Origin: Treponema sp.
Lineage (GTDB): Bacteria > Spirochaetota > Spirochaetia > Treponematales > Treponemataceae
DNA length: 64,000 nt
Direction of reading: 5' to 3'
Assembly: GCA_016296575.1 (NCBI GenBank)
Contig: JAEDJA010000007.1
Location: 38,517-102,516 of the forward strand
Positions 44,790 to 53,195 of the stretch are shown one piece after another (within the stretch, counting starts at the first letter, position 1; every line of letters starts with the position of its first letter). Position numbers and translations under genes: made by a program. The notes under the pieces were generated by a model. It had not been told where the DNA came from and did not search any database. It was given only the letters and a program-made list of their open reading frames with translations.

Positions 44790-46844
44790 ATGCGTTTTTT
44801 CAGGAGTTTTGTAGCATTATTTTTAGGTTTGTTTCTCACTGGTTGTGAAATTAACAAAAATGAAAAGATCGTCCTGAATTCATGGAGATATCAGGATGGT
44901 ATTGAAATGGACAATAATGGTAATTTTGTAAGCCATCGCCTGAAAGTAACACAGCTCCATGATCTTGCTTCTATTACTCCGGGAAGAAAAGGTTTTATTA
45001 CAATTTCATCAGAATTTTCTGTTCCACGTCAGCTTCAGTATAGGGAGCTGGGTCTTTTTATTGGAAAAACTCAGATTGCAGCCAAGGTTTATCTAAATGG
45101 TGTGGAACTTGAGCAGATAGGAATAATGCCTCCTGATGCCTTTTCGCCAGGAACAAACACACACGCAATTTCCATTTCCAGAGATTTAATCAAAAACGAC
45201 CAGAGAAACCGTATTGATATTATGATCTGGGTTGATGGTGTAGGTGGAGTTAGCGGTATTCCTTATATTGGCCTTCAGGACGATGTTCAGAAGGAAGAAA
45301 AAATCAGATCCTTCTATATGTCGGAACTGACTCTCCTTTTTGCGGGAATAATGTTCCTCGTAGGACTGTACTATCTAATCCTTTTCTTTACACAACGAAA
45401 AAATAAGCCTTTCCTTTACTTTGGACTCATGAACCTTACCACCATGCTGTTCATTTTGCCATTCTTTATTGGTGAATTTCCATGGCTAATGGGTTTTATG
45501 AATCTGAATTCCTTTAAAAAATTATTTGAAGGAATTATGGGTGTACTAACATCATTTTTTGCAGTTTCCTTTTTCCGTGCTTCAATTAATGCTGCATATA
45601 ATCGAAAATATTTTGCTTTACGGGCAATTGTTCTTGGCATTTCCATAGTTAGTATCATAATCATTCCAGACAGTGTGACTTATTATGAAAAGCATTATTT
45701 GATTTTCACAGTTATTTCAATGCAGGTAATCTTTTTAATTCCACCAATCATTAAGCATTGGAAAGAAAAAAAATGGTCTTTTATTAAATATATTCTGCCA
45801 TTTATACCAACTTATATTGCAATTTCCATAGATTTTATCATCATGGAACGCTATGTAACCCTGATTGTACCTTTGTTTACAGTTTATGGATGGGCACTTA
45901 CTGATGTAGTCTTTTTGATTGTACTTGCCTGTCGTTATGCTGCAATTCAGAATAGAATGGATGAACTTAATTCGGAGCTTGAATCCAAAGTTGAACAGCG
46001 AACAAAGGAACTGGAAGCTGCAAATATGGAGCTGGCCTATAAGAATCACCAGGCAGAGCAGGATCTGGAACTGGCTGTTCATATGCAGCAGGAATTTTAC
46101 AAAAATTCAAACGCTTTTCTCGGGTGGGACGTTGCCGTACATTTTCAGCCAATGTCAGGTGTTTCCGGTGACCTTTATGATTTTTACGCAATGGATGGAA
46201 AACTCCGGGGATTTGGGCTTTTTGATGTTTCAGGACACGGTATTTCATCGGGACTTGTTACCATGCTTGCAAAAAATGCCATCTTCCATGAATTCCGTGC
46301 GTCTTTACCACTGGAACTTTCTCAGGCAATTATTAAGGTGAACGATGCAATTATTCGTGTTAAAGGCGAAATCGATAACTACATGACCGGAATTCTCTGC
46401 CGCATCGATAGGGATGATTCTTCAAAGCTGGAACTGGTAAATGCGGGCTGTCCTTATCCTATACTTAAAAAATTAAACTCAGAAGTGGTAAAATTTATTG
46501 AACCTGATCCAGATAAAGAACAGTACGGTATGCTTGGGTTAAAGCACCTTGATCTTAAATGCCAGACTATTCCTGTAACACTTGATGATGGTGACTGTAT
46601 AATTTTGTTTACCGACGGCCTCAATGAAGCTGTTGATAAAAACGGTGAGGAATATGGAAAAGAACGGATTCTGGAAAGCATAAAAAATACTTCAGGCACG
46701 GCTCAGGAAATCCTTAATTCAATTATTGCTGATTACAACAGGTTTGTGGAAGGTGGCCAGATTAAAGATGATCTTACAGTTGTTGTAGTTCAGAGGGCTT
46801 CTCATTTTGAAGAGGCTGTTGGCGAACTTGAAGAACTGGAATAG
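44790..46844 (+). CDS. Membrane-bound 7TM sensor with PP2C (SpoIIE-type) phosphatase domain
   Basis: A 684-residue protein with a lipoprotein-like signal (FLGLFLTGCEIN), an extracytoplasmic domain (about 25-175) and a seven-helix membrane part (about 180-385). A coiled coil (DELNSELESKVEQRTKELEA) leads to a SpoIIE-type serine phosphatase (about 430-680, with LFDVSGHGISSGLV and LFTDGLNEAVDKNG). Similar proteins release anti-sigma-factor antagonists by dephosphorylation, but no antagonist is found here. The next genes, at 46956 and 49105, follow on the same strand. Confidence 0.86.
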   Translation: MRFFRSFVALFLGLFLTGCEINKNEKIVLNSWRYQDGIEMDNNGNFVSHRLKVTQLHDLASITPGRKGFITISSEFSVPRQLQYRELGLFIGKTQIAAKVYLNGVELEQIGIMPPDAFSPGTNTHAISISRDLIKNDQRNRIDIMIWVDGVGGVSGIPYIGLQDDVQKEEKIRSFYMSELTLLFAGIMFLVGLYYLILFFTQRKNKPFLYFGLMNLTTMLFILPFFIGEFPWLMGFMNLNSFKKLFEGIMGVLTSFFAVSFFRASINAAYNRKYFALRAIVLGISIVSIIIIPDSVTYYEKHYLIFTVISMQVIFLIPPIIKHWKEKKWSFIKYILPFIPTYIAISIDFIIMERYVTLIVPLFTVYGWALTDVVFLIVLACRYAAIQNRMDELNSELESKVEQRTKELEAANMELAYKNHQAEQDLELAVHMQQEFYKNSNAFLGWDVAVHFQPMSGVSGDLYDFYAMDGKLRGFGLFDVSGHGISSGLVTMLAKNAIFHEFRASLPLELSQAIIKVNDAIIRVKGEIDNYMTGILCRIDRDDSSKLELVNAGCPYPILKKLNSEVVKFIEPDPDKEQYGMLGLKHLDLKCQTIPVTLDDGDCIILFTDGLNEAVDKNGEEYGKERILESIKNTSGTAQEILNSIIADYNRFVEGGQIKDDLTVVVVQRASHFEEAVGELEELE

Positions 46845-46955
46845 TAAAAAAACTCTAAAATCTGTAAAAATACAAGCTGTTCAAAACCCAAAATTCATTA
46901 AAAATCTCTAAAAACTCTATTCAAAATAATGATTTAAAGGTATCATGATGATAAT

Positions 46956-49100
46956 ATGGGTTTTAAGATTCACAATATAAAACGAAGAGCGCCTCAGAAA
47001 ATTTCATCATTGATTTACAGGTCAATGTTGTTCACTGCAATACCTGGTATTCTTATTTTAGGTGTTCTTTGTCTTTTTTTGTTTGTAAGTGGAATTTCCC
47101 ATCTTATAAAAAGTACCCTGGATAGTGAAATCAATCTTGCCTCTGAACGTGTAACACTGGCTGTAAAAGTTTACAAAAATATTGCAGAAGATTTAGGAAC
47201 AGTTCCTTTACTTAGCGATGACAATGTTCCTGACGATGTAAAAAGAGAATACCTTGAATCTAAATGTAAAGAATACAATCTTTTAAGTGCCATGATTGCA
47301 GATCCTTTGGCTGGAATAAACGATTACTTTGAAGCTGCGTGGAAGGGCGAAACCTGTATTTCAGATCCAATAATTTCTTCAGAAGGTGAAATATCCATTC
47401 TGATTTGTGCTCCGTTGTGGGAAAATGGAATATATGGCGGTAAAGTAAAGGCAGTAATTGCTATCAGGCTCCATCCTTATATTCTTGATGAAATTGTTGA
47501 TAAAATCAATTTTGGCAAACATACACAGGTTTATGTAATCAACAGCGAAGGCACCGTTATTGCTGCGAAAGACAAAAATATGGTGATACAGCGTTTCAAT
47601 AATCAGGAATTAGCCCGGACCAATAAAAACTACATCAAATATGCCGAAATTGACAGAAAAACCTTGGAAGAAAAAAACGTTTCTTTCAAATATAAGATAA
47701 AAGGTAAAATCTGGCGAATGGCAGGTGCATATATTAATCAGACTCCAGACTGGTATATTCAGATTCATACTCTATTTGATGATTTCCTGCTGCATTTTCA
47801 GGTTCTTGCATTATTCATTATTGGTATGGCCTGTGCATCGTTCTTTTTTGTTTGGTTTCATGCAAAACAGCTTTCCAATAAGATTTCAAAACCTTCCGAA
47901 TATCTTGCAATGCGTCTTAAAAAGGCTGCCGATGGTGATTTTACAAGTTCAGTAAAGGTGGAAAGTAAAGTTTCTGAAATCAAAATGATTGCTGAAGCTA
48001 CCCAGAGGCTTGTTGTTCGTATGAACATGACTTTGAATGGCAATGATCTTTACATGAACAAACTGCTTTTTTCTGACCTTGTTGATGAAAATGTTCTGAA
48101 AAAAATGGTGGAAACTTACAGAACAAATACAAAAGCAAATATTGTGGTTCGGGATATAGATGGAAAGATTATTGCAGGTGAAGAAAATCCTGATCCGGAA
48201 GCATTGGTTCACTCAAGAAAAATCATGATAAACGAACGCTCTTACGGTGTTATGGAATTGACTGCATTGCCAGGCTGTACCCTTTCTGAAGAAGAGCTTG
48301 CCAAACGCCTTAAGGGAATTGTTTTCAACATGGAACTCTTTGGCTGCGGTACTCTTGAAAAAAACCTTACTTACAAAATGTGGAAGGAAAACGAACAGGT
48401 AAATATCCGTCAACTTATGGCAAAGAACGCTGAAGTTGTAGAAAATGCCCAGAAGTGGATTAAGGAGATGGATAAACTTACCATGGAAAAATCACCGAAA
48501 AAAGTAAAGACCGATCTTCTGTTTATTTCAGCCCATGCCCGGGAACTGCTGGAGGAATTTCAGGATTCTTCCGCATATGCACAGTTTTCCAGTGTGGCAG
48601 ATTCAACAAAAGATGAAGAATACAGCCTGAATAATCTGTCTGATACATTCAAACGAGGGGTAAATTTTGCTTATATGAATGGTGAAACTGAAAGTCAGGT
48701 TTCCGTATCTTGCAACAGTTCCACAACAGTTTTTGGCGACCGTCACACTGTGGAATCAGTTCTTACCCAGCTGGTAGGTGTTCTTTCAAAAGAAAAGGCA
48801 GCCGACATAAAAGTTGTATTTGATCACGAAGATAAGATTTATTCTGACGATGTTATTATAAGAATTTCTGCGGCAGATCTTGGTGTTATTTCAGAAGAGA
48901 TTACAAAATTCAAGCTGTGGAAAAATACCAGTCTTAATCTGGATGTGAAAGATTTGAACTTTTTGGAACAGCAGGTTGTATCAGCCCTTAAAATGCTGGA
49001 ACGAATTGGTGGTTCACACACACTTTCTGTAAGAGAAGGAAAAATTGAACTTACAATGAAAGTGCCTCAGCTTAAAGTATCTTCAGGAAAAGGAATGTAA
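46956..49100 (+). CDS. Cache-HAMP sensor with a degenerate kinase-like C-terminus
   Basis: A 714-residue membrane receptor: helix one about 24-45, dCache domain about 50-275 (SDPIISSEGEISILICAPLW), helix two about 281-301, HAMP about 302-350, a PocR/PAS-like region about 360-450, and a helical part. The last 130 residues resemble a histidine-kinase ATPase domain (GDRHTVESVLTQLVGVLSK), but I find no conserved phospho-histidine box and no Asn of the N-box or DxGxG. It may be a non-catalytic sensor that works through the neighbouring phosphatase or EAL protein. Confidence 0.7.
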   Translation: MGFKIHNIKRRAPQKISSLIYRSMLFTAIPGILILGVLCLFLFVSGISHLIKSTLDSEINLASERVTLAVKVYKNIAEDLGTVPLLSDDNVPDDVKREYLESKCKEYNLLSAMIADPLAGINDYFEAAWKGETCISDPIISSEGEISILICAPLWENGIYGGKVKAVIAIRLHPYILDEIVDKINFGKHTQVYVINSEGTVIAAKDKNMVIQRFNNQELARTNKNYIKYAEIDRKTLEEKNVSFKYKIKGKIWRMAGAYINQTPDWYIQIHTLFDDFLLHFQVLALFIIGMACASFFFVWFHAKQLSNKISKPSEYLAMRLKKAADGDFTSSVKVESKVSEIKMIAEATQRLVVRMNMTLNGNDLYMNKLLFSDLVDENVLKKMVETYRTNTKANIVVRDIDGKIIAGEENPDPEALVHSRKIMINERSYGVMELTALPGCTLSEEELAKRLKGIVFNMELFGCGTLEKNLTYKMWKENEQVNIRQLMAKNAEVVENAQKWIKEMDKLTMEKSPKKVKTDLLFISAHARELLEEFQDSSAYAQFSSVADSTKDEEYSLNNLSDTFKRGVNFAYMNGETESQVSVSCNSSTTVFGDRHTVESVLTQLVGVLSKEKAADIKVVFDHEDKIYSDDVIIRISAADLGVISEEITKFKLWKNTSLNLDVKDLNFLEQQVVSALKMLERIGGSHTLSVREGKIELTMKVPQLKVSSGKGM

Positions 49101-49104
49101 GATA

Positions 49105-50772
49105 ATGGCAGAAGATTTGTATGCAAAGTATCAGAATTTGTCGGATCAGCTTCTTGAAGAATCACGAAAATGGTATGTATTTGAAGCTCCTCAGATTCAG
49201 GAAATTCTTGGAAAAATAGCGAATCTGCTTAGAATTGGAAAAATTGAAATTTTAAAAATACCAATTTTAAAACAGAATTCTCTCCATGGCGATCTCAATG
49301 TAGTTATTTATCAGTCTTCTGATTATGATGAAGATCAGTTTACGACAATGACCTACACGACAGAAACTATTATCACCGTAAAAACCCGATTTTACCGTTT
49401 GAAAGGGCAGCCTGACTGGACTGAAGAAGAATATGAAGTGATGAAGGTTTTTGAAAAACTACTTTTTACTCTTAACGGCTGGTTTACCCTTATCAGTTAC
49501 GTAAATTACTGCACCGACCATGATGACCGTTTTCCTGTTTACAAGATTCGAAAGGTATTTTCAGAAATTGAAAAGAAGATTGAAGACAAGACTATTGATC
49601 GTTTTGCCGCAATTTTCTTTAATTTGCAGAGATTTGATTTTATCAATAAGCAGATTGGTGAGGAAGCAGGAACAATTCTTCTGGGGCGTTTTCTAAAAAT
49701 TGTTGAAAGTGCTGTTGGACAAGACGGTGTTGTAGGTTCTCTTGGCGGAGACAACGGTGTAGCCTTTTTTAGAAAGGAACTGGTAAGTGATCTTCTGCAG
49801 ATTATGAACGGAGTTTCCCTGGATGTAGAAAAGCCGGACGGAAGAATAGAAACAGTTGCTCTTTCTGCTCACGTTGGTCTGAATATGGATTTGACCGGTT
49901 TTGATTCATCACGGGAAATCATAAATTCCATTAGTGCGGCCATGCAGTCAGCAAAAAAGAAACCTGGACGCAAGGTTGTTGAATATGATGGAAGCTTCCG
50001 CGACAAAATCTGGAACCGCCAGTTCATTGAACAGATTTTTAAAGATGCTTTGGAAAAGGAAGAATTTTCGGTTTATTATCAGCCTAAAGTAAATCTTCGT
50101 GATTACAGTCTTTGCGGGGCCGAAGCTTTAGTTCGATGGAAGCACAATGGCAGCATGATTTATCCAGATCAGTTTATTCCAATCCTGGAAAGCAATTATT
50201 CAATTAAATTCCTTGATATGTACATGCTAAACCATGTTTGTGCCGACTTAAGAAAGTGGATGGATGAAGGCCGCAATGTAAAAACTGTTTCGGTAAACCT
50301 TTCCCGCTGTTCTATGGACATAGACAATCTTGTTTCGGTAATTTCAGGGATTATTGATTCACACAATATTCCACGTTCACTTATTCAGATTGAATTAACA
50401 GAATCTTCTTCGGAAGTAGGAGCCCGTGAACTTCAGAAGCTGGTTGTTGGCCTTAGAGATGCAAATATTACCACCGCCGTTGACGATTTTGGAACTGGAT
50501 TTTCATCACTTTCCCTTATCCGCGACTATCCTTGGACTGTTCTTAAAATCGACAAGAGCATTCTCCATGGTGCTCTTTATGAAGGTTCCCGTGAAAATTT
50601 CATGCTTAAGTCTATTATTTCTTTGGCAAACGGACTTGGTCTTGAGTGTATTGTTGAAGGCGTTGAAACTCGGGAAGAAGTTCAACTTTTGAAAAACTGC
50701 GGCTGTTTCCTAGCCCAGGGATATTTCTTCGATCGTCCTATTACCCGGGAAGAGTTTGCCGATAAATTGTAA
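49105..50772 (+). CDS. EAL-domain c-di-GMP phosphodiesterase with a degenerate GGDEF domain
   Basis: A 555-residue protein. Residues about 150-295 form a GGDEF-like domain whose loop is GGDNG (214-218), not GGDEF, so no cyclase activity is expected. Residues about 305-550 form an EAL domain with AEALVRW (E340 of the EAL/ExLxR motif), FVPILESN-like substrate pocket and DDFGTGFSSL. The EAL side looks complete, so it should degrade c-di-GMP. It follows the kinase-like gene by four bases and shares its transcript. An N-terminal helical part (1-130) has no recognised domain. Confidence 0.88.
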   Translation: MAEDLYAKYQNLSDQLLEESRKWYVFEAPQIQEILGKIANLLRIGKIEILKIPILKQNSLHGDLNVVIYQSSDYDEDQFTTMTYTTETIITVKTRFYRLKGQPDWTEEEYEVMKVFEKLLFTLNGWFTLISYVNYCTDHDDRFPVYKIRKVFSEIEKKIEDKTIDRFAAIFFNLQRFDFINKQIGEEAGTILLGRFLKIVESAVGQDGVVGSLGGDNGVAFFRKELVSDLLQIMNGVSLDVEKPDGRIETVALSAHVGLNMDLTGFDSSREIINSISAAMQSAKKKPGRKVVEYDGSFRDKIWNRQFIEQIFKDALEKEEFSVYYQPKVNLRDYSLCGAEALVRWKHNGSMIYPDQFIPILESNYSIKFLDMYMLNHVCADLRKWMDEGRNVKTVSVNLSRCSMDIDNLVSVISGIIDSHNIPRSLIQIELTESSSEVGARELQKLVVGLRDANITTAVDDFGTGFSSLSLIRDYPWTVLKIDKSILHGALYEGSRENFMLKSIISLANGLGLECIVEGVETREEVQLLKNCGCFLAQGYFFDRPITREEFADKL

Positions 50773-50807
50773 AATTTTCTGCATATTTTCACTTTATACT
50801 AAAATTT

Positions 50808-50838
50808 TTGACATATAATCTGTTAATTCTCTGATAAA
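50808..50838 (+). promoter_or_regulatory. Weak candidate promoter of the GH26-like gene
   Basis: A consensus TTGACA (50808-50813) with GATAAA (50833-50838) 19 bases on. The wide spacing makes it doubtful. A TATAAT directly after the TTGACA could belong to another start. Confidence 0.28.
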
Positions 50839-50861
50839 CTTTCAAAAAGGAAGGTATTTTT

Positions 50862-52358
50862 ATGGAAATCAAGAAAGTAAAGCTTACTCAGGCTCAGTGT
50901 GCTCTGGATATGGGCGACGGTAGTGAACGTGGTTTTTATGTAAATCAGGACTATCTTTTGCGAAAAATGAAGAAAGTTCACCGTGGAATCAGTCTGATGT
51001 ACACATATTATCCAAAAGATGCAGGTTGGCCTGTTCGTGCTTGTGAAGCTTTTCCAAAAAACAAGGACGGTGGTGCCTGGAATTTTCCTTATGAAGATTA
51101 TTTTCCTTACATGGGCGGACTCAAAAACGGTTTGAACGGTAACAGAAATGGTGAACCCTTCTGCTATATGAAGGAAATCCGTCAGCGTGGCCAGGATGTT
51201 GTTCTTACAATTACAGTTGATCCTCATCTTGAGGATGAATACCTTGTTGCAGTGGCAAAAGATCTTAGACCATACGGCCGACTTCTCCTTCGCATCAATC
51301 ACGAATGTACTGGAACCTGGTTTTGTTTTAATAAACGCGCCACATATCAGGAGCTTGCAGACTTTTTTGTTCGTTTTGCTAAGATTCTTAAAGTATATGC
51401 ACCAAATGTAAAGACAATTCTTTGTGCAGGAATGTATCTTGAAAATGAAGGAAAAATCGAAATGGAAGATATTTTCCTTGAAGCCCACAAGATTGCAGAC
51501 ATTTGGAGTGGAGACAATTATCTTTCACTTCACTGGGGCTGGCCTAACGATATTGCTGAAAAAGGAAATCCAAATATGGTCGCCTACGATGTTGATGCTG
51601 TTTACGAAAAAGCCAGAAAGACAGTGCTCCGTCTGCGAGAAATAACCGGGCAGGACAAGCCTTTTGTTATGAGTGAAATGAATGCCGATGGTGACGTAAC
51701 TGGAGCCGTTGTTCAGGCAAATACAATGCGTTACTTTATGGATCGCCTTGAAAAAGAGGAAGACAAGTGGCTTACTGCATTTACCCTGTATCAATTCCGT
51801 GATGATGGTCGTCTTGGTCTTGAAGTTACCGATCCAAACAATCCTGATGTGGGAATTGAACAGCCATTGATGGATATATATAGAAAGAAACTGCACAAAC
51901 CTTTCTTCAGTCAGCCAATTGTTGATGATGGAAAGATTAGTCTGCCGGCCCGTCTCCGCTGGGGTGGTGCAGAAGATGCCGAAGGTATTGCAATGCCACT
52001 CCATTTTGAAAACCAGCCTGTATTTGCAGAAGCATATTTTAATGGCGAACTGGAAGCTGCAAACCTGATGCTGGAACTGGGCGGCTACTGGTTCTATAAA
52101 AAGCCTGGCGTAAAATTTGTTGATTTCATGACATTGTTCTGGGACAAACCATTAACTGGCGAAACAGATATGGAGCTGCACATTTTTGCACCTCCAGCCA
52201 GCGGTCTCAACGATTATCCTGGACAGGAAAACGGTATAAATGTAGACGATGTGCCAAACGGTGACTGGATGACAGATACTTACAGCGAACTAAAAGCCCT
52301 CCCAGAAATCCGCCTGCGCTTTGAAGAACCAGCCCTCGCAAAACGGTACGAAGAGTAG
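50862..52358 (+). CDS. Cytoplasmic GH26-like (clan GH-A) glycoside hydrolase
   Basis: A 498-residue protein. RINHECTGTWF with Glu148 resembles the acid/base motif of GH26 beta-mannanases (HEMNGxW), and KPFVMSEMN with Glu272 resembles the nucleophile strand of clan GH-A. The region between has barrel-like spacing. The last 130 residues form a beta-rich domain with no match I know. There is no signal peptide. AAAGGAAGG sits seven bases before the ATG. It is a distant relative and could have a different substrate. Confidence 0.6.
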   Translation: MEIKKVKLTQAQCALDMGDGSERGFYVNQDYLLRKMKKVHRGISLMYTYYPKDAGWPVRACEAFPKNKDGGAWNFPYEDYFPYMGGLKNGLNGNRNGEPFCYMKEIRQRGQDVVLTITVDPHLEDEYLVAVAKDLRPYGRLLLRINHECTGTWFCFNKRATYQELADFFVRFAKILKVYAPNVKTILCAGMYLENEGKIEMEDIFLEAHKIADIWSGDNYLSLHWGWPNDIAEKGNPNMVAYDVDAVYEKARKTVLRLREITGQDKPFVMSEMNADGDVTGAVVQANTMRYFMDRLEKEEDKWLTAFTLYQFRDDGRLGLEVTDPNNPDVGIEQPLMDIYRKKLHKPFFSQPIVDDGKISLPARLRWGGAEDAEGIAMPLHFENQPVFAEAYFNGELEAANLMLELGGYWFYKKPGVKFVDFMTLFWDKPLTGETDMELHIFAPPASGLNDYPGQENGINVDDVPNGDWMTDTYSELKALPEIRLRFEEPALAKRYEE

Positions 52359-52481
52359 TAACCAAGTGTAATACCAGCACGTGCAGTAAAAAGCCCCCCC
52401 TAGGAAGGCCCCTCTCCATGAAAAATACGGTAAGGAAGGCAGGGAAATCCAAACTATTAATTTGCGTGCATTCAAAAGTGA

Positions 52482-52545
52482 GACGCAGCAAAAAGAGTGC
52501 ACCTGCGACCGTGTTTACAGGGAGCAGAGTGTACTTTTTTGCGTC
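52482..52545. other. Long imperfect hairpin in an intergenic region
   Basis: GACGCA (52482-52487) pairs with TGCGTC (52540-52545). Inside, AAAAA pairs with TTTTT, GTGCAC with GTGTAC, and CTGC with GCAG, leaving a loop of about 17 bases. It may be a terminator of the GH26-like gene or part of an RNA element. The upstream part of the gap (52359-52481) shows only a C-run (CCCCCCC near 52397) and no gene. Confidence 0.55.
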
Positions 52546-52659
52546 GCTGGGACCCGCTTTTTAATGCACCGCGGAAGTGAAGCGTCGACAGATCCCTGAC
52601 TGACTGGTAGTATTTTTCATGCGCGGTGGTACCATTCGCTGGGACCCGCTTTTTAATGC
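52544..52659. repeat. Direct repeat of 24 bases, 92 bases apart
   Basis: The same 24 bases (TCGCTGGGACCC, then GCTTTTTAATGC) occur at 52544-52567 and 52636-52659. Between them CACCGCG and CGCGGTG form an inverted pair. This region is richer in GC than its surroundings and holds no gene that I can support. Confidence 0.65.
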
Positions 52660-52668
52660 CCGCGTAAC

Positions 52669-53139
52669 TTATATTGCCCGTACGCCTGCGAACACTCCGA
52701 AGCTTCCAGCCATCATTATTATGCCGGCAAGAAGTACTCCCAGCATTACGGCAATTACTGTGTCGCGGAAATTCATGTCCATAAGGCTTGCAGCCAGTGT
52801 GCCTGTCCAGGCGCCTGTTCCAGGAAGTGGAATACCCACAAAAAGCAGCAGTGCAATGAAAACTCCCCGTCCCACTTTTGAAGTAAGCTTTTCACCGGCT
52901 TTGTGACCTTTTTCCAGACAGAAGGTGAAAAATCTTCCGATATACTTTTTATCCTTTCCCCATTCAAGCACTTTTCTTGCAAAAAGGAAGATAACAGGAA
53001 CTGGAAGCATATTTCCGATGATGCAAATAATAAAAGACTGAATAACTGGCATTTCCAAAGCCTGGGAAACTGGAATTGCACCTCGCAATTCAATAAGGGG
53101 AACCATCGAAATAAAGAATATCCAAAGAAAATTTTTCAT
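52669..53139 (-). CDS. Small multi-drug export protein (COG2426 family)
   Basis: A membrane protein of 156 residues with about four hydrophobic segments. It contains MVPLIELRGAIPVSQALEMP and the loop FVGIPLPGTGAWTGTLAASL, which are characteristic of the COG2426 small multi-drug export family. Its transported compounds are unknown. The start MKNFLWIF (53139) is six bases from the -10 box. The frame extends to 53295, but that part crosses the promoter and the opposite gene. Confidence 0.83.
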   Translation of the reverse strand: MKNFLWIFFISMVPLIELRGAIPVSQALEMPVIQSFIICIIGNMLPVPVIFLFARKVLEWGKDKKYIGRFFTFCLEKGHKAGEKLTSKVGRGVFIALLLFVGIPLPGTGAWTGTLAASLMDMNFRDTVIAVMLGVLLAGIIMMAGSFGVFAGVRAI

Positions 53140-53145
53140 AGTCAC

Positions 53146-53174
53146 AGTATAAACAAATTTGAATGTTACTTCAA
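53146..53174 (-). promoter_or_regulatory. Promoter of the COG2426 gene, adjacent to the start codon
   Basis: TTGAAG (53169-53174), 17 bases, TATACT (53146-53151) on the minus strand, then six bases to the ATG. It interlocks with the opposite promoter at 53159-53187. Confidence 0.65.
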
Positions 53175-53187
53175 TTTGCAATATAAT
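53159..53187 (+). promoter_or_regulatory. Promoter of the large fibronectin-like lipoprotein gene, adjacent to the start codon
   Basis: TTGAAT (53159-53164), 17 bases, TATAAT (53182-53187), then eight bases to the ATG at 53196. No ribosome site. Confidence 0.7.
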
Positions 53188-53195
53188 AACTAAAT

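Noticed and set aside
50823..51488. 221-residue minus-strand frame
   Set aside because: It lies antisense to the GH26-like gene, is cysteine- and isoleucine-rich with no plausible start or ribosome site, and has no recognised motif.
52359..52668. tRNA or rRNA gene in the GC-richer gap
   Set aside because: No cloverleaf, no CCA-type end and no rRNA-like core sequence was found here or elsewhere in the window.
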